64,000 bases of DNA from Micromonospora sp. R77 (GCF_022747945.1 NZ_JALDST010000001.1:6696001-6760000); one strand, 5' to 3'; positions 7,917-16,837 are shown, counted from the stretch's first letter. Notes: a model not told the origin generated them from the sequence alone. Program-made: numbers and translations.

Positions 7917-8801
7917 TCAGACCACCGCCCGAGCGGCGCGCCGCAGGGCCGCGTCCACCACGGCGGGCAGGTCGGGTCGCCAGGCCAGCGCCAGCGTCGC
8001 CGCCGGCGCGTCACGCAGCGGGACGAAGGCGACGCCCGGCGCGGTCGCGGTGCGGGCGAGCAGGGCCGGCACCGGACAGCAGCCGCTGCCCGCGGCGACC
8101 GCCCGCAGCAGCGCGCCGACGTCGACGGCCGGCTCCCCCGCGCCGATCCTCGGCTCGGGCAGCAGCCGCCACGTGCGCAGGAAGAGCGGGTCGACGCCGT
8201 CCGGCAGCGGCACCTGGGGCTCCCCGGCCAACTCGGCCACGGCCAGGTCCGGCCGCCGGGCGAGCGGATGGTCGGCCGGCAGGGCGACCAGCCGCGGCCA
8301 GCGTCGGACGGGCTCCAGGTGCAGGCCGGCGGTGGCGGCCGGGGTGTAGGGCGGCCAGAGGTAGCCGGCCTGGGCCCGGCCCTCCCGGACGGCGGACACG
8401 TGCTCGAGGAAGGACACCCCGGTGAGGCTGACCCGCAGCGCGGGCAGTTCCCGGCCGAGCGCCGTCACGGCACCCGCCTTCAGCTCGTCGACCCCGGCGG
8501 CGAGCGTGGTGATCACCAGTCGGTGCAGATCGTCGGGGTGCGCCGCCCGCCGCGTCTCGCGGACCGCCTCCTCGGCCAGGGTCAGCAGGGTGCGGGCGTG
8601 CCGGAGGAACTCCTTCCCGGCGGGGGTGAGCGCCACCTGCCGGCGACGCCGGGAGAACAGCTCCGCACCGATCTCGGTCTCCAGGGCGCGGATGCGGGCG
8701 GACAGCGACGGCTGGGCCAGGCCGAGTTCCTCCGCCGCCACGGTGAAGTTCATCCGCTCGGCCGCGGCGACGAACGCGGTCACCCGGTCCAGGTCCACCA
8801 C
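7917..8801 (-). CDS. LysR family transcriptional regulator
   Basis: The protein has about 294 residues from GTG 8801. The N-terminal winged HTH (DRVTAFVAAAERMNFTVAAEELGLAQPSLSARIRALE) ends with the usual LTPAGKEFL, followed by a LysR substrate-binding domain from about 88 onward. An in-frame extension to 8897 is possible but would place the operator palindromes inside the gene, and the shorter form matches family length. It diverges from the saccharopine-dehydrogenase-like gene, the normal layout for a LysR activator and its target. Confidence 0.88.
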   Translation of the reverse strand: MVDLDRVTAFVAAAERMNFTVAAEELGLAQPSLSARIRALETEIGAELFSRRRRQVALTPAGKEFLRHARTLLTLAEEAVRETRRAAHPDDLHRLVITTLAAGVDELKAGAVTALGRELPALRVSLTGVSFLEHVSAVREGRAQAGYLWPPYTPAATAGLHLEPVRRWPRLVALPADHPLARRPDLAVAELAGEPQVPLPDGVDPLFLRTWRLLPEPRIGAGEPAVDVGALLRAVAAGSGCCPVPALLARTATAPGVAFVPLRDAPAATLALAWRPDLPAVVDAALRRAARAVV

Positions 8802-8853
8802 CGTGACTGTAGCCACCCCGACCGCCGCCGTCACCCCCGCCGCGACGTGCGCG

Positions 8854-8882
8854 GATAGGGCGCACCTATCGGTGGGTAGGTG
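8854..8882. promoter_or_regulatory. overlapping LysR-type operator palindromes
   Basis: GATAGG-N5-CCTATC (8854-8870, perfect) overlaps CACCTA-N8-TAGGTG (8863-8882, perfect). ATAGG-N5-CCTAT fits the interrupted dyads bound by LysR proteins, and two overlapping dyads suit recognition and activation sites. They lie between the LysR gene and its divergent partner. Confidence 0.7.
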
Positions 8883-8926
8883 CCATCTCTTGGACACCCG
8901 GGCGGTGCCGGGTGGAAGGTCGCGGG

Positions 8927-9976
8927 GTGAACTCCCTCGTCATCTACGGTGCCACCGGCTACGTCGGTCGGCTCGTCGCACAGCTCGCCGTCCGGCGCGG
9001 GCTCCGCCCCGTGCTGGCCGGTCGGGACCTCCGCCGGTTGGCCGCTCTGCGGATCGACGCTCCGGTGCGCGCCGCCTCGCTGGCCGACCCGGCCGCGTTG
9101 GACCGCCTCCTCGTCGACGCGAGCGTGCTGCTGAACGCGGCCGGACCGTTCGCCGAGACCCAACGCCCGCTGCTGGACGCCTGCCTCCGTACCGGCACCC
9201 ACTATCTGGACCTCTCCGGTGAGGCGGCCGAGTTCCTCGACGTGCGGGGGCGGGACGACGAACTGGTCCGGGCCGGCGTCATGGCGATGCCCGGCGTCGG
9301 GTTCGGGGTCGTACCGACCGACGCGGTGGCCGTGCACCTCGCCGGCCGGCTGCCCTTGGCGCGGCGCCTGGAGCTGTCGTTCGTCACCTCGGGGCAGGTG
9401 TCCCGGGGCACGCTCGGCACTCTCCTGGCCGGCCTCGGCGAGCCCGGGGTGCAGCGCCGGGACGGCCGGCTGGTGCCCGTCCGGGCCGGCGCGGCGCAGC
9501 GCGGGATCCCCGCCGACGGCCGGACGGTACGGGTCGTCACGAACCCGTGGCGGGCCGACGTGGTCTCCGCCGGGCAGTCCACCGGCATTCCCGACGTGTC
9601 GACGTTCTTCGCCGTGCCGGCCCCGCTGCGGCTGGCGCTGCGGGTCGCCCCCGCCGCACCGTGGCTGCTCACCTCGCCGGCCGGTCGGCGGCTGCGGGCT
9701 GCCCTGCTGCGCCGGATACCGGAGGGACCGACCCCCGCCCAGCTCGACGCCGGCCGGAGCCTGGTGCACGGGCTCGCCACCGACGACGCCGGCACGGTGG
9801 TCGAGGCGGTGCTGACCGGGCCGGACCCGTACCGGTACAGCGCGTACACCGCGGTCGAACTGCTCGCGCGGACCGCGGCCGGGACGGTGCGCCCCGGCTA
9901 CCGTACGCCGGCCCAGGTGCACGGACCGGACGTGGCGCTGACCACGCCGGGCACGGTCCTGCGGGACCTGCGGTGA
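8927..9976 (+). CDS. saccharopine dehydrogenase-like NAD(P) oxidoreductase
   Basis: The 349-residue protein starts with a Rossmann nucleotide-binding motif (IYGATGYVGRLVA), followed by LLNAAGPFAETQ and GTHYLDLSGEAAEF, the conserved core of the saccharopine dehydrogenase/trans-acting enoyl reductase family. Family members reduce lipid or amino-acid intermediates; the substrate here is unknown. GTG 8927 has a GGAAGG site upstream. Its stop overlaps the start of the next gene (GTGA), so the two are translated together. It is controlled most likely by the divergent LysR protein. Confidence 0.85.
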   Translation: MNSLVIYGATGYVGRLVAQLAVRRGLRPVLAGRDLRRLAALRIDAPVRAASLADPAALDRLLVDASVLLNAAGPFAETQRPLLDACLRTGTHYLDLSGEAAEFLDVRGRDDELVRAGVMAMPGVGFGVVPTDAVAVHLAGRLPLARRLELSFVTSGQVSRGTLGTLLAGLGEPGVQRRDGRLVPVRAGAAQRGIPADGRTVRVVTNPWRADVVSAGQSTGIPDVSTFFAVPAPLRLALRVAPAAPWLLTSPAGRRLRAALLRRIPEGPTPAQLDAGRSLVHGLATDDAGTVVEAVLTGPDPYRYSAYTAVELLARTAAGTVRPGYRTPAQVHGPDVALTTPGTVLRDLR

Positions 9977-10428
9977 CCGCGCCGGGGTGGCCGCGCGGCC
10001 TCGAACCGGAGCGGACGCCCGTGCACGTCCGCAACGAGGCGTGGGTGCCGCTCCCGCCCGAGGCGGTCTGGGCGCGCCTGGTCGACGCGGTCGCCTGGCC
10101 ATCCTGGTACGCCAACGCGCACCGGGTCGTCGTGGTCGACGCGGCGGCACTCGGTCCCGGCGTCCGCTTCCGGTGGACGACGCTGCACGTGCGGGTCTCC
10201 TGTGTGGTGGACCGGTGGGAGCCGGGGCGGCTGCTCGGCTGGACGGGCCGGGCCCTCGGTTCGTCGGGGCACCACCGGTGGGTGCTCACCCCGCTGGACG
10301 GCGGCACCCGGGTGGTCACGGAGGAGACCCAGGCCGGACCCGTGCCCCGGCTGGCCGGCCGGTGGCTGACCCGGTCGCTGCTGCGGTGGCACCAACGCTG
10401 GCTCGACGGCATCGCGCCGTCGCGCTGA
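9973..10428 (+). CDS. SRPBCC family protein
   Basis: The 151-residue protein has the START-like fold pattern: VPLPPEAVWARLVDAVAWPSWYANAHRV near the N-terminus, a central FRWTT strand and a C-terminal helix RSLLRWHQRWLDGI. Such proteins bind hydrophobic small molecules or act as cyclases. It is translationally coupled to the oxidoreductase before it, suggesting that they act on the same lipid-like substrate. The GTG start overlaps the previous stop by four bases. Confidence 0.85.
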   Translation: MTAPGWPRGLEPERTPVHVRNEAWVPLPPEAVWARLVDAVAWPSWYANAHRVVVVDAAALGPGVRFRWTTLHVRVSCVVDRWEPGRLLGWTGRALGSSGHHRWVLTPLDGGTRVVTEETQAGPVPRLAGRWLTRSLLRWHQRWLDGIAPSR

Positions 10429-10479
10429 TCGCCGACCGTCGACCCCCGAGCGGGAGATTCACCGACGTCGCGGGCTTTC

Positions 10480-10503
10480 CGCTACGGCACCGTAGCGTTA
10501 CGG
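10480..10503. promoter_or_regulatory. palindromic operator upstream of the deazaflavin reductase/NmrA operon
   Basis: CGCTACGGCACCGTAGCG (10480-10497) is a perfect 18-bp palindrome with 8-bp arms, followed by an overlapping CCGTA-N4-TACGG (10490-10503). It ends 7 bp before ATG 10511. The TetR protein encoded at the end of this gene group (11799) is the likely binder. Confidence 0.75.
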
Positions 10504-10510
10504 TACAGGC

Positions 10511-10908
10511 ATGGCATCTTCCCCACGACCGGCCGTGCAGCAGCGGGTCCGGCCGCCCAAGGCCCCGCACCGGGTCGTCAACCGCGTCATGCGGTGGCTG
10601 CTCGCCACGCCCTCCCGGGCGCACCCGGTCGGTCGGCACCTGCTGCTGCACGTGACCGGCGGCGCACCGGCCGCGAGCTGGTCTTCCCGGTCGCCTACCG
10701 GGACAACGGCGACGGGCGGCTGCTGGTGCTGACGAACTCGCCCTGGCGGGTCGACCTGCGCGACCGGCCGGACGTCACGGTGACCCTGGCGGGCCGGCGC
10801 CGGCCCGCCCAGGCGCAGCTCGTGGAGGAACCGGAACGCGTCGCCGAGGCGGCCCGCCGGGACGCCCTCGCGCTGGTGCACCGCACCGTCACGGAAACCG
10901 TCCGATGA
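10511..10908 (+). pseudogene. deazaflavin (F420)-dependent nitroreductase-like protein, frameshifted
   Basis: Two frames together encode one small protein of the nitroreductase/deazaflavin-dependent (DUF385-like) family. The first frame gives ..NRVMRWLLATPSRAHPVGRHLLLHVTG, and the family sequence resumes in another frame as GRRTGRELVFPVAYRDNGDG..VLTNSPW. One missing C or G at about 10656-10666, in ACCGGCGGCGCACCGG, explains the break. Repaired, it would be about 132 residues, normal for the family, whose members bind F420 and reduce quinones, nitro groups or enones. Its end overlaps the NmrA gene (ATGA). The lesion may be real or a sequence error in GC-only bases. Confidence 0.75.
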
Positions 10909-11762
10909 CCGCCCCGGTGCTGGTGACCGGCGCGACCGGGAACGTCGGCGGGGCGGTCGCCCGGTCCCTGGCCGCAACCGGCGTGGCCGTCCGGGTCGCC
11001 GGCCCGGACCCGGCCGCCATGAGGCTCCGGTTCCCGGACGTCCCCGGCGTACGGCTGGATTTCGCCGACCCCGGCACGTTCGAGTCGGCCCTGGCGGGCG
11101 CCGGTGGGTTGTTCCTGCTCCGACCGCCGCAGATCGCCCGGGTCGGGCCCACCCTGAACGCGCTCGTCGACGCCGCTGCCCGGCACGGGGTCGGGCACGT
11201 GGTCTTCTCCTCCGTCACCGGCGCGGACACCAACGTCGTGGTGCCGCACCACCGGGTGGAGACCCACCTGCGCGCCTCCGGCCTGCCGTACACGATCCTG
11301 CGCCCGGGTTTCTTCGCCCAGAACCTGGCCGACGCCTACCGGCGGGACATCCGCGAGGAGAACCGGATCTATCTGCCCGCCGGCTCCGGACGGGCCGCCT
11401 TCGTCGACACCCGCGACCTGGGGGACGTGGCGGCGACCGTCTTCGCCGACCCCGCCGCGCACGCCGGTGCCGGCTACCCCCTGACCGGCGCCGAGGCGCT
11501 CGACTTCGACGAGGTGGCGGCGGTGCTCACCGAGGAACTCGGCCGGCCGATCCGCTACCACCCGGCCACCGTCGGCGGCTATCTGCGCCACCTGCGCCGG
11601 CGCGATGCTCCCCTGGTCCAGGCCCTGGTGCAGACGGTGCTGCACACCGGCCTGCGGCGCGGGCAGGCGGAACGGGTGGATCCCACCCTGCCGCGCCTGC
11701 TCGGACGGGCCCCCCGCACCCTGCGGCAGTATGTGCACGAGCACCGGGAGCTGTGGCGGTAG
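10905..11762 (+). CDS. NAD(P)H-binding NmrA-like oxidoreductase
   Basis: The 285-residue protein has a Rossmann motif at the N-terminus (VTGATGNVGGAVARSLAATG), HVVFSSVTGAD in the middle and PYTILRPGFFAQNL, a combination typical of NmrA-like atypical short-chain dehydrogenases (quinone-oxidoreductase or redox-sensing type). It overlaps the frameshifted reductase upstream by four bases and precedes a TetR gene, forming a small redox operon under a palindromic operator. Confidence 0.87.
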   Translation: MTAPVLVTGATGNVGGAVARSLAATGVAVRVAGPDPAAMRLRFPDVPGVRLDFADPGTFESALAGAGGLFLLRPPQIARVGPTLNALVDAAARHGVGHVVFSSVTGADTNVVVPHHRVETHLRASGLPYTILRPGFFAQNLADAYRRDIREENRIYLPAGSGRAAFVDTRDLGDVAATVFADPAAHAGAGYPLTGAEALDFDEVAAVLTEELGRPIRYHPATVGGYLRHLRRRDAPLVQALVQTVLHTGLRRGQAERVDPTLPRLLGRAPRTLRQYVHEHRELWR

Positions 11763-11798
11763 GCGTCACCCCCGGGCCGGGACGGAGCGGGGTGACGG

Positions 11799-12377
11799 AT
11801 GGACCGGACGACGGATCCGCGGGTGCGCCGCTCCCGCGCCCTGGTCATCACGACGACGCTCGCCCTGCTCGCCGAGCGGGGCGTGGCCGGCACCACGATC
11901 GAGGCCGTCGCGGAACGGTCCGGGGTGGCCAAGACGACGATCTACCGGCACTGGGAGGGGCAGGGGGCGCTGGTTCTCGACGCGTTCGACAGCGTGCGGC
12001 GACCCCCCGTCGACCCCGACACCGGAACGCTCCGGGGTGACCTGCTCGACCTGGTCACCGGCCTCGCCGCGGCGTTGTCCGAGGGGCCGGCGGCGGGACT
12101 GATGTTCGCGCTGATCGACGCCGCCGAGCGCGACCCGCAGCTCGCCGCCCTGCACCGCCGCGAGGCCGACGCCCGGCACGCCGTCATCCTGCGCGCCGTC
12201 GAGCGCGGTATCGGCCGGGGTGAGCTGCCCGCCGACACCGACCCCGCCGAGGTGCTCGACGAGCTGGCCGGCCCGCTCTTCTACCGCCGCGCGGTCTCCG
12301 GCGCGGCGGTGGACCGGGGCTTCGCCGAGCGGATCGTGGCCCGGGTGCTCGCCGCCCACGCGGTCCGGGCCGGGTAG
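11799..12377 (+). CDS. TetR family transcriptional regulator
   Basis: The 192-residue protein has the TetR HTH at about 10-60 (ALVITTTLALLAERGVAGTTIEAVAERSGVAKTTIYRHWEG) and a TetR_C-type C-terminal domain with LIDAAERDP and ELAGPLFYRRAVSG, seen in many actinobacterial regulators. It follows the NmrA gene by 36 bases and probably represses this operon through the palindrome at 10480-10503. Confidence 0.87.
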   Translation: MDRTTDPRVRRSRALVITTTLALLAERGVAGTTIEAVAERSGVAKTTIYRHWEGQGALVLDAFDSVRRPPVDPDTGTLRGDLLDLVTGLAAALSEGPAAGLMFALIDAAERDPQLAALHRREADARHAVILRAVERGIGRGELPADTDPAEVLDELAGPLFYRRAVSGAAVDRGFAERIVARVLAAHAVRAG

Positions 12378-12452
12378 CCGGTGGGTGGCGGGGTGGGCAC
12401 AGCGGTTCGTCCGGTGGCGACGCCCGTCCCGCCGGACCGACCGCGTACGCAG

Positions 12453-12471
12453 CCGGTCCGGCGGGGACCGG
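12453..12471. terminator. bidirectional hairpin between TetR and TerC genes
   Basis: CCGGTCC / GGACCGG, a perfect 7-bp stem with a 5-nt loop, ends exactly at the TerC stop codon between two facing genes. Confidence 0.45.
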
Positions 12472-13407
12472 TCAGGACTCGACCGGCGGCGCGGTCCGAC
12501 GGGTGGCGACCAGGCTCCAGCCGATGGAGACGGCGAGGGTGACGACGATGACGCCCAGGGTGAGCGGGATCGGCAGCTTCCCGACCGGCGTCTCGGAGAG
12601 GATGAGCTTGACTCCGGCGAAGGCGAGCAGGAACGCCAGGCCGTAGTGCAGGTGCACGAAGCGCCGCAGCAGTCCGGCCAGGCAGAAATAGAGGCTGCGC
12701 AGACCGAGTACGGCGAAGGCGTTCGCGGTCCAGACGACGAACGTGCTGGTGGTGATCGCGAGGATCGCGGCGACCGAGTCGATGGCGAAGATCAGATCGG
12801 TGGCCTCCACGGCGATCAGGACGACGAAGAGCAGGGTGGCGACGCGCCGGCCGTCGACCCGGGTGAAGAACCGGTCGCCGTGGTAGCGGGCGTCGGTGGG
12901 CACGATCCGGCGGACGAGCCGGACGACGAGGTTGCGGTCGGGGTGCATCTCGGCGTCGTGCCGGAAGGCCATCTTCCAGCCGGTCCAGATGAGGAAGACG
13001 CCGAACACGTAGGCGGTCCAGAAGAACGTCTCCAGCAGTCCCGCGCCGACGAAGATGAACACCAGCCGGAACAGCAGGGCGCCGATGACACCCCAGAACA
13101 GGACCTTGTGCTGGACGGCGGCCGGGACCGCGAAGTAGGTGAACACCAGGGCGAAGACGAAGACGTTGTCGATCGACAGCGCCTTCTCGATGAGGTATCC
13201 GGCGTAGTAGGCGCCGGCCGCGTCCTCGCCCTGCCACAGCCAGAGCACGACGCCGAAGGCGAGGCCGGCGGCGATCCACACCGCCGACCAGAGCGCGGCC
13301 TCGCGGAAGCCGATGACGTGGTTGTCGCGGTGCAGGAACAGGTCGACCGCCAGCATGACGGCGATCACCACCGTCAGCGCCACCCAGGCCCACCAGGGTA
13401 CGGACAT
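12472..13407 (-). CDS. TerC family integral membrane protein (metal exporter type)
   Basis: The 311-residue polytopic protein has the TerC/Alx core: EKALSIDNVFVFALVF with the conserved acidic residues in a membrane helix, and VLIAVEATDLIFAIDSVAAILAIT with the second conserved acidic set. Proteins of this family export manganese at the plasma membrane or act in tellurite resistance. A probable manganese riboswitch directly upstream supports a role in Mn2+ export. ATG start with GGAGGGAGTGATCCGGTC upstream. Confidence 0.92.
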   Translation of the reverse strand: MSVPWWAWVALTVVIAVMLAVDLFLHRDNHVIGFREAALWSAVWIAAGLAFGVVLWLWQGEDAAGAYYAGYLIEKALSIDNVFVFALVFTYFAVPAAVQHKVLFWGVIGALLFRLVFIFVGAGLLETFFWTAYVFGVFLIWTGWKMAFRHDAEMHPDRNLVVRLVRRIVPTDARYHGDRFFTRVDGRRVATLLFVVLIAVEATDLIFAIDSVAAILAITTSTFVVWTANAFAVLGLRSLYFCLAGLLRRFVHLHYGLAFLLAFAGVKLILSETPVGKLPIPLTLGVIVVTLAVSIGWSLVATRRTAPPVES

Positions 13408-13446
13408 GACCGGATCACTCCCTCCGACCGGGCCGACGGCAGATGT

Positions 13447-13560
13447 CGGCGTACGGGCCGAAGGTCTCCCCGAGCCGCCGCGAACGGCGGCCCGCGCGGC
13501 CGGGACCCGGTGGGTCCGTACTGACGGCGGCGCGTCCGGTGGCGGGTACTCCCCCTCGAA
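13447..13560 (-). promoter_or_regulatory. yybP-ykoY (Mn2+) riboswitch upstream of the TerC gene
   Basis: On the minus strand the leader holds two conserved blocks of this class in order: GGGGGAGTACCC (13546-13557) near the 5' end, and GGGGAGACCTTCGGCC (13456-13471) near the 3' end. They are joined by GC-rich pairing arms including CCGCCGTTCGCGGCGG. The spacing and the TerC gene downstream match known actinobacterial examples. The first bases after the probable transcription start (TATCACGAATAATCTTTCG) are unusually A/T-rich. Called from memory of the consensus, not a model search. Confidence 0.8.
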
Positions 13561-13626
13561 CTACGAAAGATTATTCGTGATACAGACTTCCCTTGTCAAG
13601 GGCCGTCGACAGCGGATCGTCCCCGC

Positions 13627-15144
13627 TCAGCGCAGGCCCCGCCAGGCCGCCAGGTAGCCGCCGCCGGTACCGAACGACGGCCCTGGACCGTCCCAGAAGC
13701 CGACCTTGTCGACCTGGGCGGCCACCGCCGCGATCCCGCCGGCGGCAGCGACCCCACGGACGGTGCCGGCGCCGCCGTCGGTGAAGACCACCCAGCTGAG
13801 CCGCCGCCGCAGGTCCGGCGAGAGCACCAGCACCCACGCGTCCCCACCGGCGTACGGGGCGAGCCGCCGGCCACCGAGGGTGACCTGCGACCGACCGGCG
13901 ATCTGGTACGCCGACACCCCGCCGGCGTAGATCCGGCCGGCCTCGTCGGCGGTGACGGCGAGCGGCTTGATCGTGTTGCCGCGGTCACCCTTGCTGTCGA
14001 TCCGGCTGATCACCACCTGTCCGGCCAGCTGCCGACCCGAAGCGGGATCGAACCGGGCCAGGTAGGTGGAGTGGGCGCTGCCGGTGTTGCTGGCCCGGGT
14101 GAACTCGTCGGTCGCCTCGTTCGGCGCCGGCCGGGTCGGGTCGGCCGCCGATCGGGCGAAGATGCTGTTGCCCCCGGCCGTCTCCCCCGCGAGGTACAGC
14201 CGCCCGTCCCGGCCCAGCGCGACCCGGTCGGCCCGGCTGTCCGCGCAGAGGTCACCCAGCCGGTCCGCCGGCTGGTCGTACGCGCGCCAGCGCAGCTCGC
14301 CCCGTCGGTCGTAGGCGTGGACGTAGGCGATCTGCACCGGGCTGCACCGGCCGCCGCCGGTCTGCCGGAAACCGCTGACGAACACCAGACCGCTGCGGTC
14401 GTCCACCGCCACGTCGCTGACCGTCCGGCCGGCCGGGCGGATCCGGGCCAGGGTGGCGCCGGTCAGGTCGTACACCGTGACGGTGGAACCGGTGACGGCC
14501 GCGACGGTCCCTGCGGCGCCGACCGCGACGCGGCTCGCCGCGCCGCCGCGCCGCCAGCGGGGACGTTGCGCGGCCGGGTCGAGCACGACGACGCCCCGGT
14601 CGGTGGCGACGGCGATCTCCCGCCGCCCCGGCGCACCTCCAGGTCGTCCACGGTGCCGGCGATCCGACTGGTCCGCAGCAGGCGCCGGCCCGTGCCGTCG
14701 AACACCAGGACCGCGCCCGCCCCTCCCCCACCGATCGTGGTGACCGGCCCGCCCGGCGCGCCGGTGATCCGGCCCCCGACGACGATCTCGCAGCGCGGCG
14801 TCACGTCCACCGCGGTCGCCGACCCACCGGCGGCGCCGAGGTACGCGCCGGCGGTCGGATCCAGTCGACCGGCGGAGCGCGGTGCGGGCGCCGGCTGCGG
14901 ACAGGTGGGCGGGGCCGCGCCGAAACCCGTCGTCGCGCGGGACGGCGCCGGCGCGGGTCCGGGCGCGTCCGGCCGGCCGGCCGGGGTCGCCGGTGGTGGG
15001 TGCCGTGGCGAGAGTGTCGGCCCGGGGCGCGGTGCCGTGCGTGCCGCACCCGGCCAGGACGAGTGCCGCAGTGGCGGCGGCCACCGTCGGCCGGTGGAGA
15101 CGAGCAAGCGGGCGCACGGCAGGTCCTCCAGGTGGTCGCTGCAC
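13627..15144 (-). CDS. beta-propeller-like lipoprotein, middle part in a shifted frame
   Basis: A lipoprotein signal lies at the N-terminus (TAALVLAGC, Cys33). The C-terminal 330 residues contain repeated blade-like units (EIAVATDRGVVVLD, VAAVTGSTVTVYD, LVFVSGFRQTGG, RLYLAGETAGG) and look like an extracytoplasmic propeller. Between about 14625 and 14980 this frame is Arg/Gly-rich, while another frame carries plausible blades (CEIVVGGRI, VLVFDGTGRRLL, TVDDLEV). Two compensating indels, one in the CCGG repeat at 14971-14982 and one at about 14621-14632, would restore a continuous protein of about 505 residues. GTG start. Ligand unknown. Confidence 0.7.
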   Translation of the reverse strand: MQRPPGGPAVRPLARLHRPTVAAATAALVLAGCGTHGTAPRADTLATAPTTGDPGRPAGRARTRAGAVPRDDGFRRGPAHLSAAGARTALRRSTGSDRRRVPRRRRWVGDRGGRDAALRDRRRGPDHRRAGRAGHHDRWGRGGRGPGVRRHGPAPAADQSDRRHRGRPGGAPGRREIAVATDRGVVVLDPAAQRPRWRRGGAASRVAVGAAGTVAAVTGSTVTVYDLTGATLARIRPAGRTVSDVAVDDRSGLVFVSGFRQTGGGRCSPVQIAYVHAYDRRGELRWRAYDQPADRLGDLCADSRADRVALGRDGRLYLAGETAGGNSIFARSAADPTRPAPNEATDEFTRASNTGSAHSTYLARFDPASGRQLAGQVVISRIDSKGDRGNTIKPLAVTADEAGRIYAGGVSAYQIAGRSQVTLGGRRLAPYAGGDAWVLVLSPDLRRRLSWVVFTDGGAGTVRGVAAAGGIAAVAAQVDKVGFWDGPGPSFGTGGGYLAAWRGLR

Positions 15145-15319
15145 CAGCCACCCGTCGCGGCCGGAGCGGCGGCGCCCAGACTAGCAACGCCCGGCGGGCC
15201 GACCGTCGAGCTCCCTAGACCGTCCACAGGGGATCGCGCCACCGTTCGTCACCGCCGCCGCGGGGTACGCCACGGTGGGTGCCGGCCGGTCGGCCAACAC
15301 CCACCCCGTGACCGGTCGG

Positions 15320-16585
15320 TCAGGCGGTCATCACCAGGTAGTTCTCCAGCACCCCGATGCTCGGGCCGCCGAGCACCTGGGACACCGAGAACGTCGCCGA
15401 GCCGTAGGCCGGGACGGAGATGACGCACTCCTTGGTCTTCGCCGGCGTGCCCGCCGGCATGTCCACACTGGTCCAGGCCGCGGCCGCGCCGTTGACGCTG
15501 CACCGGTGCGCGAAGCGCACGTTGCCCCCCGTGTCGCCCTGGCGCAGCACGTAACGCACGGTGTGCGCCACGCCGGTGTTGTTGGTGATCCGCCCGGTGT
15601 TGGTCTCCACCACCCCCCAGTTGGCCAGGTTGCCGGTGGTGCCGTCGCTGTTGCGCGGGTCGAGCTCGAACGGGTTGATCTCGGTGAGGGCGAAGCTGCT
15701 CGACGACAGCGGCATCCAGACCGAGAGCATGTCGTTGCCGATGGCGGCCGGCTTGCGGGACGGGGTGGCGTTGGTGGTCCACCGGTCGCGGGTGACCCCG
15801 CCGTAGCTGACCGGGAAGTTCTGGTTCAACGGAGTCGTGGCGTCGATGGTGTAGTTGATGTTCTGCGCGACCACCTCGTTGGCGTGCCGGTTGACGTCGT
15901 ACGGCACCGTCACCCGCCCGTCGTAGACCTTGCGGTCGTTGTGCAGGCCGTCGCCGTTGTCGGCGCCCCGGTACGGCAGTGCGGCGGCGGCCGACGCCGT
16001 CGGCAGGGCGCTGAAGACGCCCACCTTGACGAAGACCGCGCCGCCGACGCAGGAACTCACCACCCGGGTGGTGTTCAGGTCGATCGCGCCGGTGAAGAAG
16101 GCGTTCGCCGGGGCGGTCGCGGTGAACAGCCACGCGCTGGTGTTGCGCGGCAGCGACTTCGCGGTCTCCGCGCCGTTGCCGTTGAGCATGGTCGCCAGCG
16201 GCGCGGCGGCGCCGACGCCGGCACCCGGGTAGGTGCCGTACCCCTTGCGGTCGACCTTGAAGGTGAGGTCGCAGCCGGAGGTGTTCTGCAACAGGATGCC
16301 GTAGACGAAGGGGGTCCCGCTGTAGTTGCCGTGCTCGAAGAAGACCCGGTGGGCGCCGGGGTCGAGCGAACCCCGGTAGATCAGGTCCCGGTCGGCGTCC
16401 TCGCCGTAGAGCAGGCGTTCCGGGGCGTTGAGGAAGGTCAGGGTGCGGACGCCCTCGACGGCGGTGTACCCGACCGCCGCCGGCGCGGGTGCCGCCATCG
16501 CCGGCGCGGCGGTGCCGGCCAGCCCCGCGGCCAGCACGCCGGCCGCGGCGAGCAGCCCGACGCACACGCGATTGCGCAGAAACAT
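15320..16585 (-). CDS. secreted protein of unknown function
   Basis: The 421-residue protein has a Sec signal peptide (about 1-31; hydrophobic core VGLLAAAGVLAAGLAG, cleavage after AMA). The mature part is rich in Asn, Thr, Gly and Val, suggesting a beta-rich extracellular protein. It has four cysteines in the mature part that could form disulfides (in SGCDL, SSCVGG, HRCSV and KECVI). I recognise no family. It lies alone, facing no clear partner, and the region upstream to 16837 holds no other gene. Confidence 0.75.
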   Translation of the reverse strand: MFLRNRVCVGLLAAAGVLAAGLAGTAAPAMAAPAPAAVGYTAVEGVRTLTFLNAPERLLYGEDADRDLIYRGSLDPGAHRVFFEHGNYSGTPFVYGILLQNTSGCDLTFKVDRKGYGTYPGAGVGAAAPLATMLNGNGAETAKSLPRNTSAWLFTATAPANAFFTGAIDLNTTRVVSSCVGGAVFVKVGVFSALPTASAAAALPYRGADNGDGLHNDRKVYDGRVTVPYDVNRHANEVVAQNINYTIDATTPLNQNFPVSYGGVTRDRWTTNATPSRKPAAIGNDMLSVWMPLSSSSFALTEINPFELDPRNSDGTTGNLANWGVVETNTGRITNNTGVAHTVRYVLRQGDTGGNVRFAHRCSVNGAAAAWTSVDMPAGTPAKTKECVISVPAYGSATFSVSQVLGGPSIGVLENYLVMTA

Positions 16586-16837
16586 GGAGGTCCTCTCGGA
16601 TCGTGCGTCCGGACGCGATGCGGTGCGTACCCGGACGCGGTCGGTCGTCCCGGCCGCGCCCCGAGGCGGAGGCGGGTGTCGGGCGACGCTCAGTCACCCC
16701 CAGCCTCGCGCGCGCCGGGAGGGGCCGCCAGAGCCGTTCTCGGCACGCCCCGCCGGTCGCGTCACGATCGCTTTACGGTGCCGACCCGGCGGTGCGTCCG
16801 CCGCCCCGGACCCGCCCGGCGCCGATAGCCGGACCGG

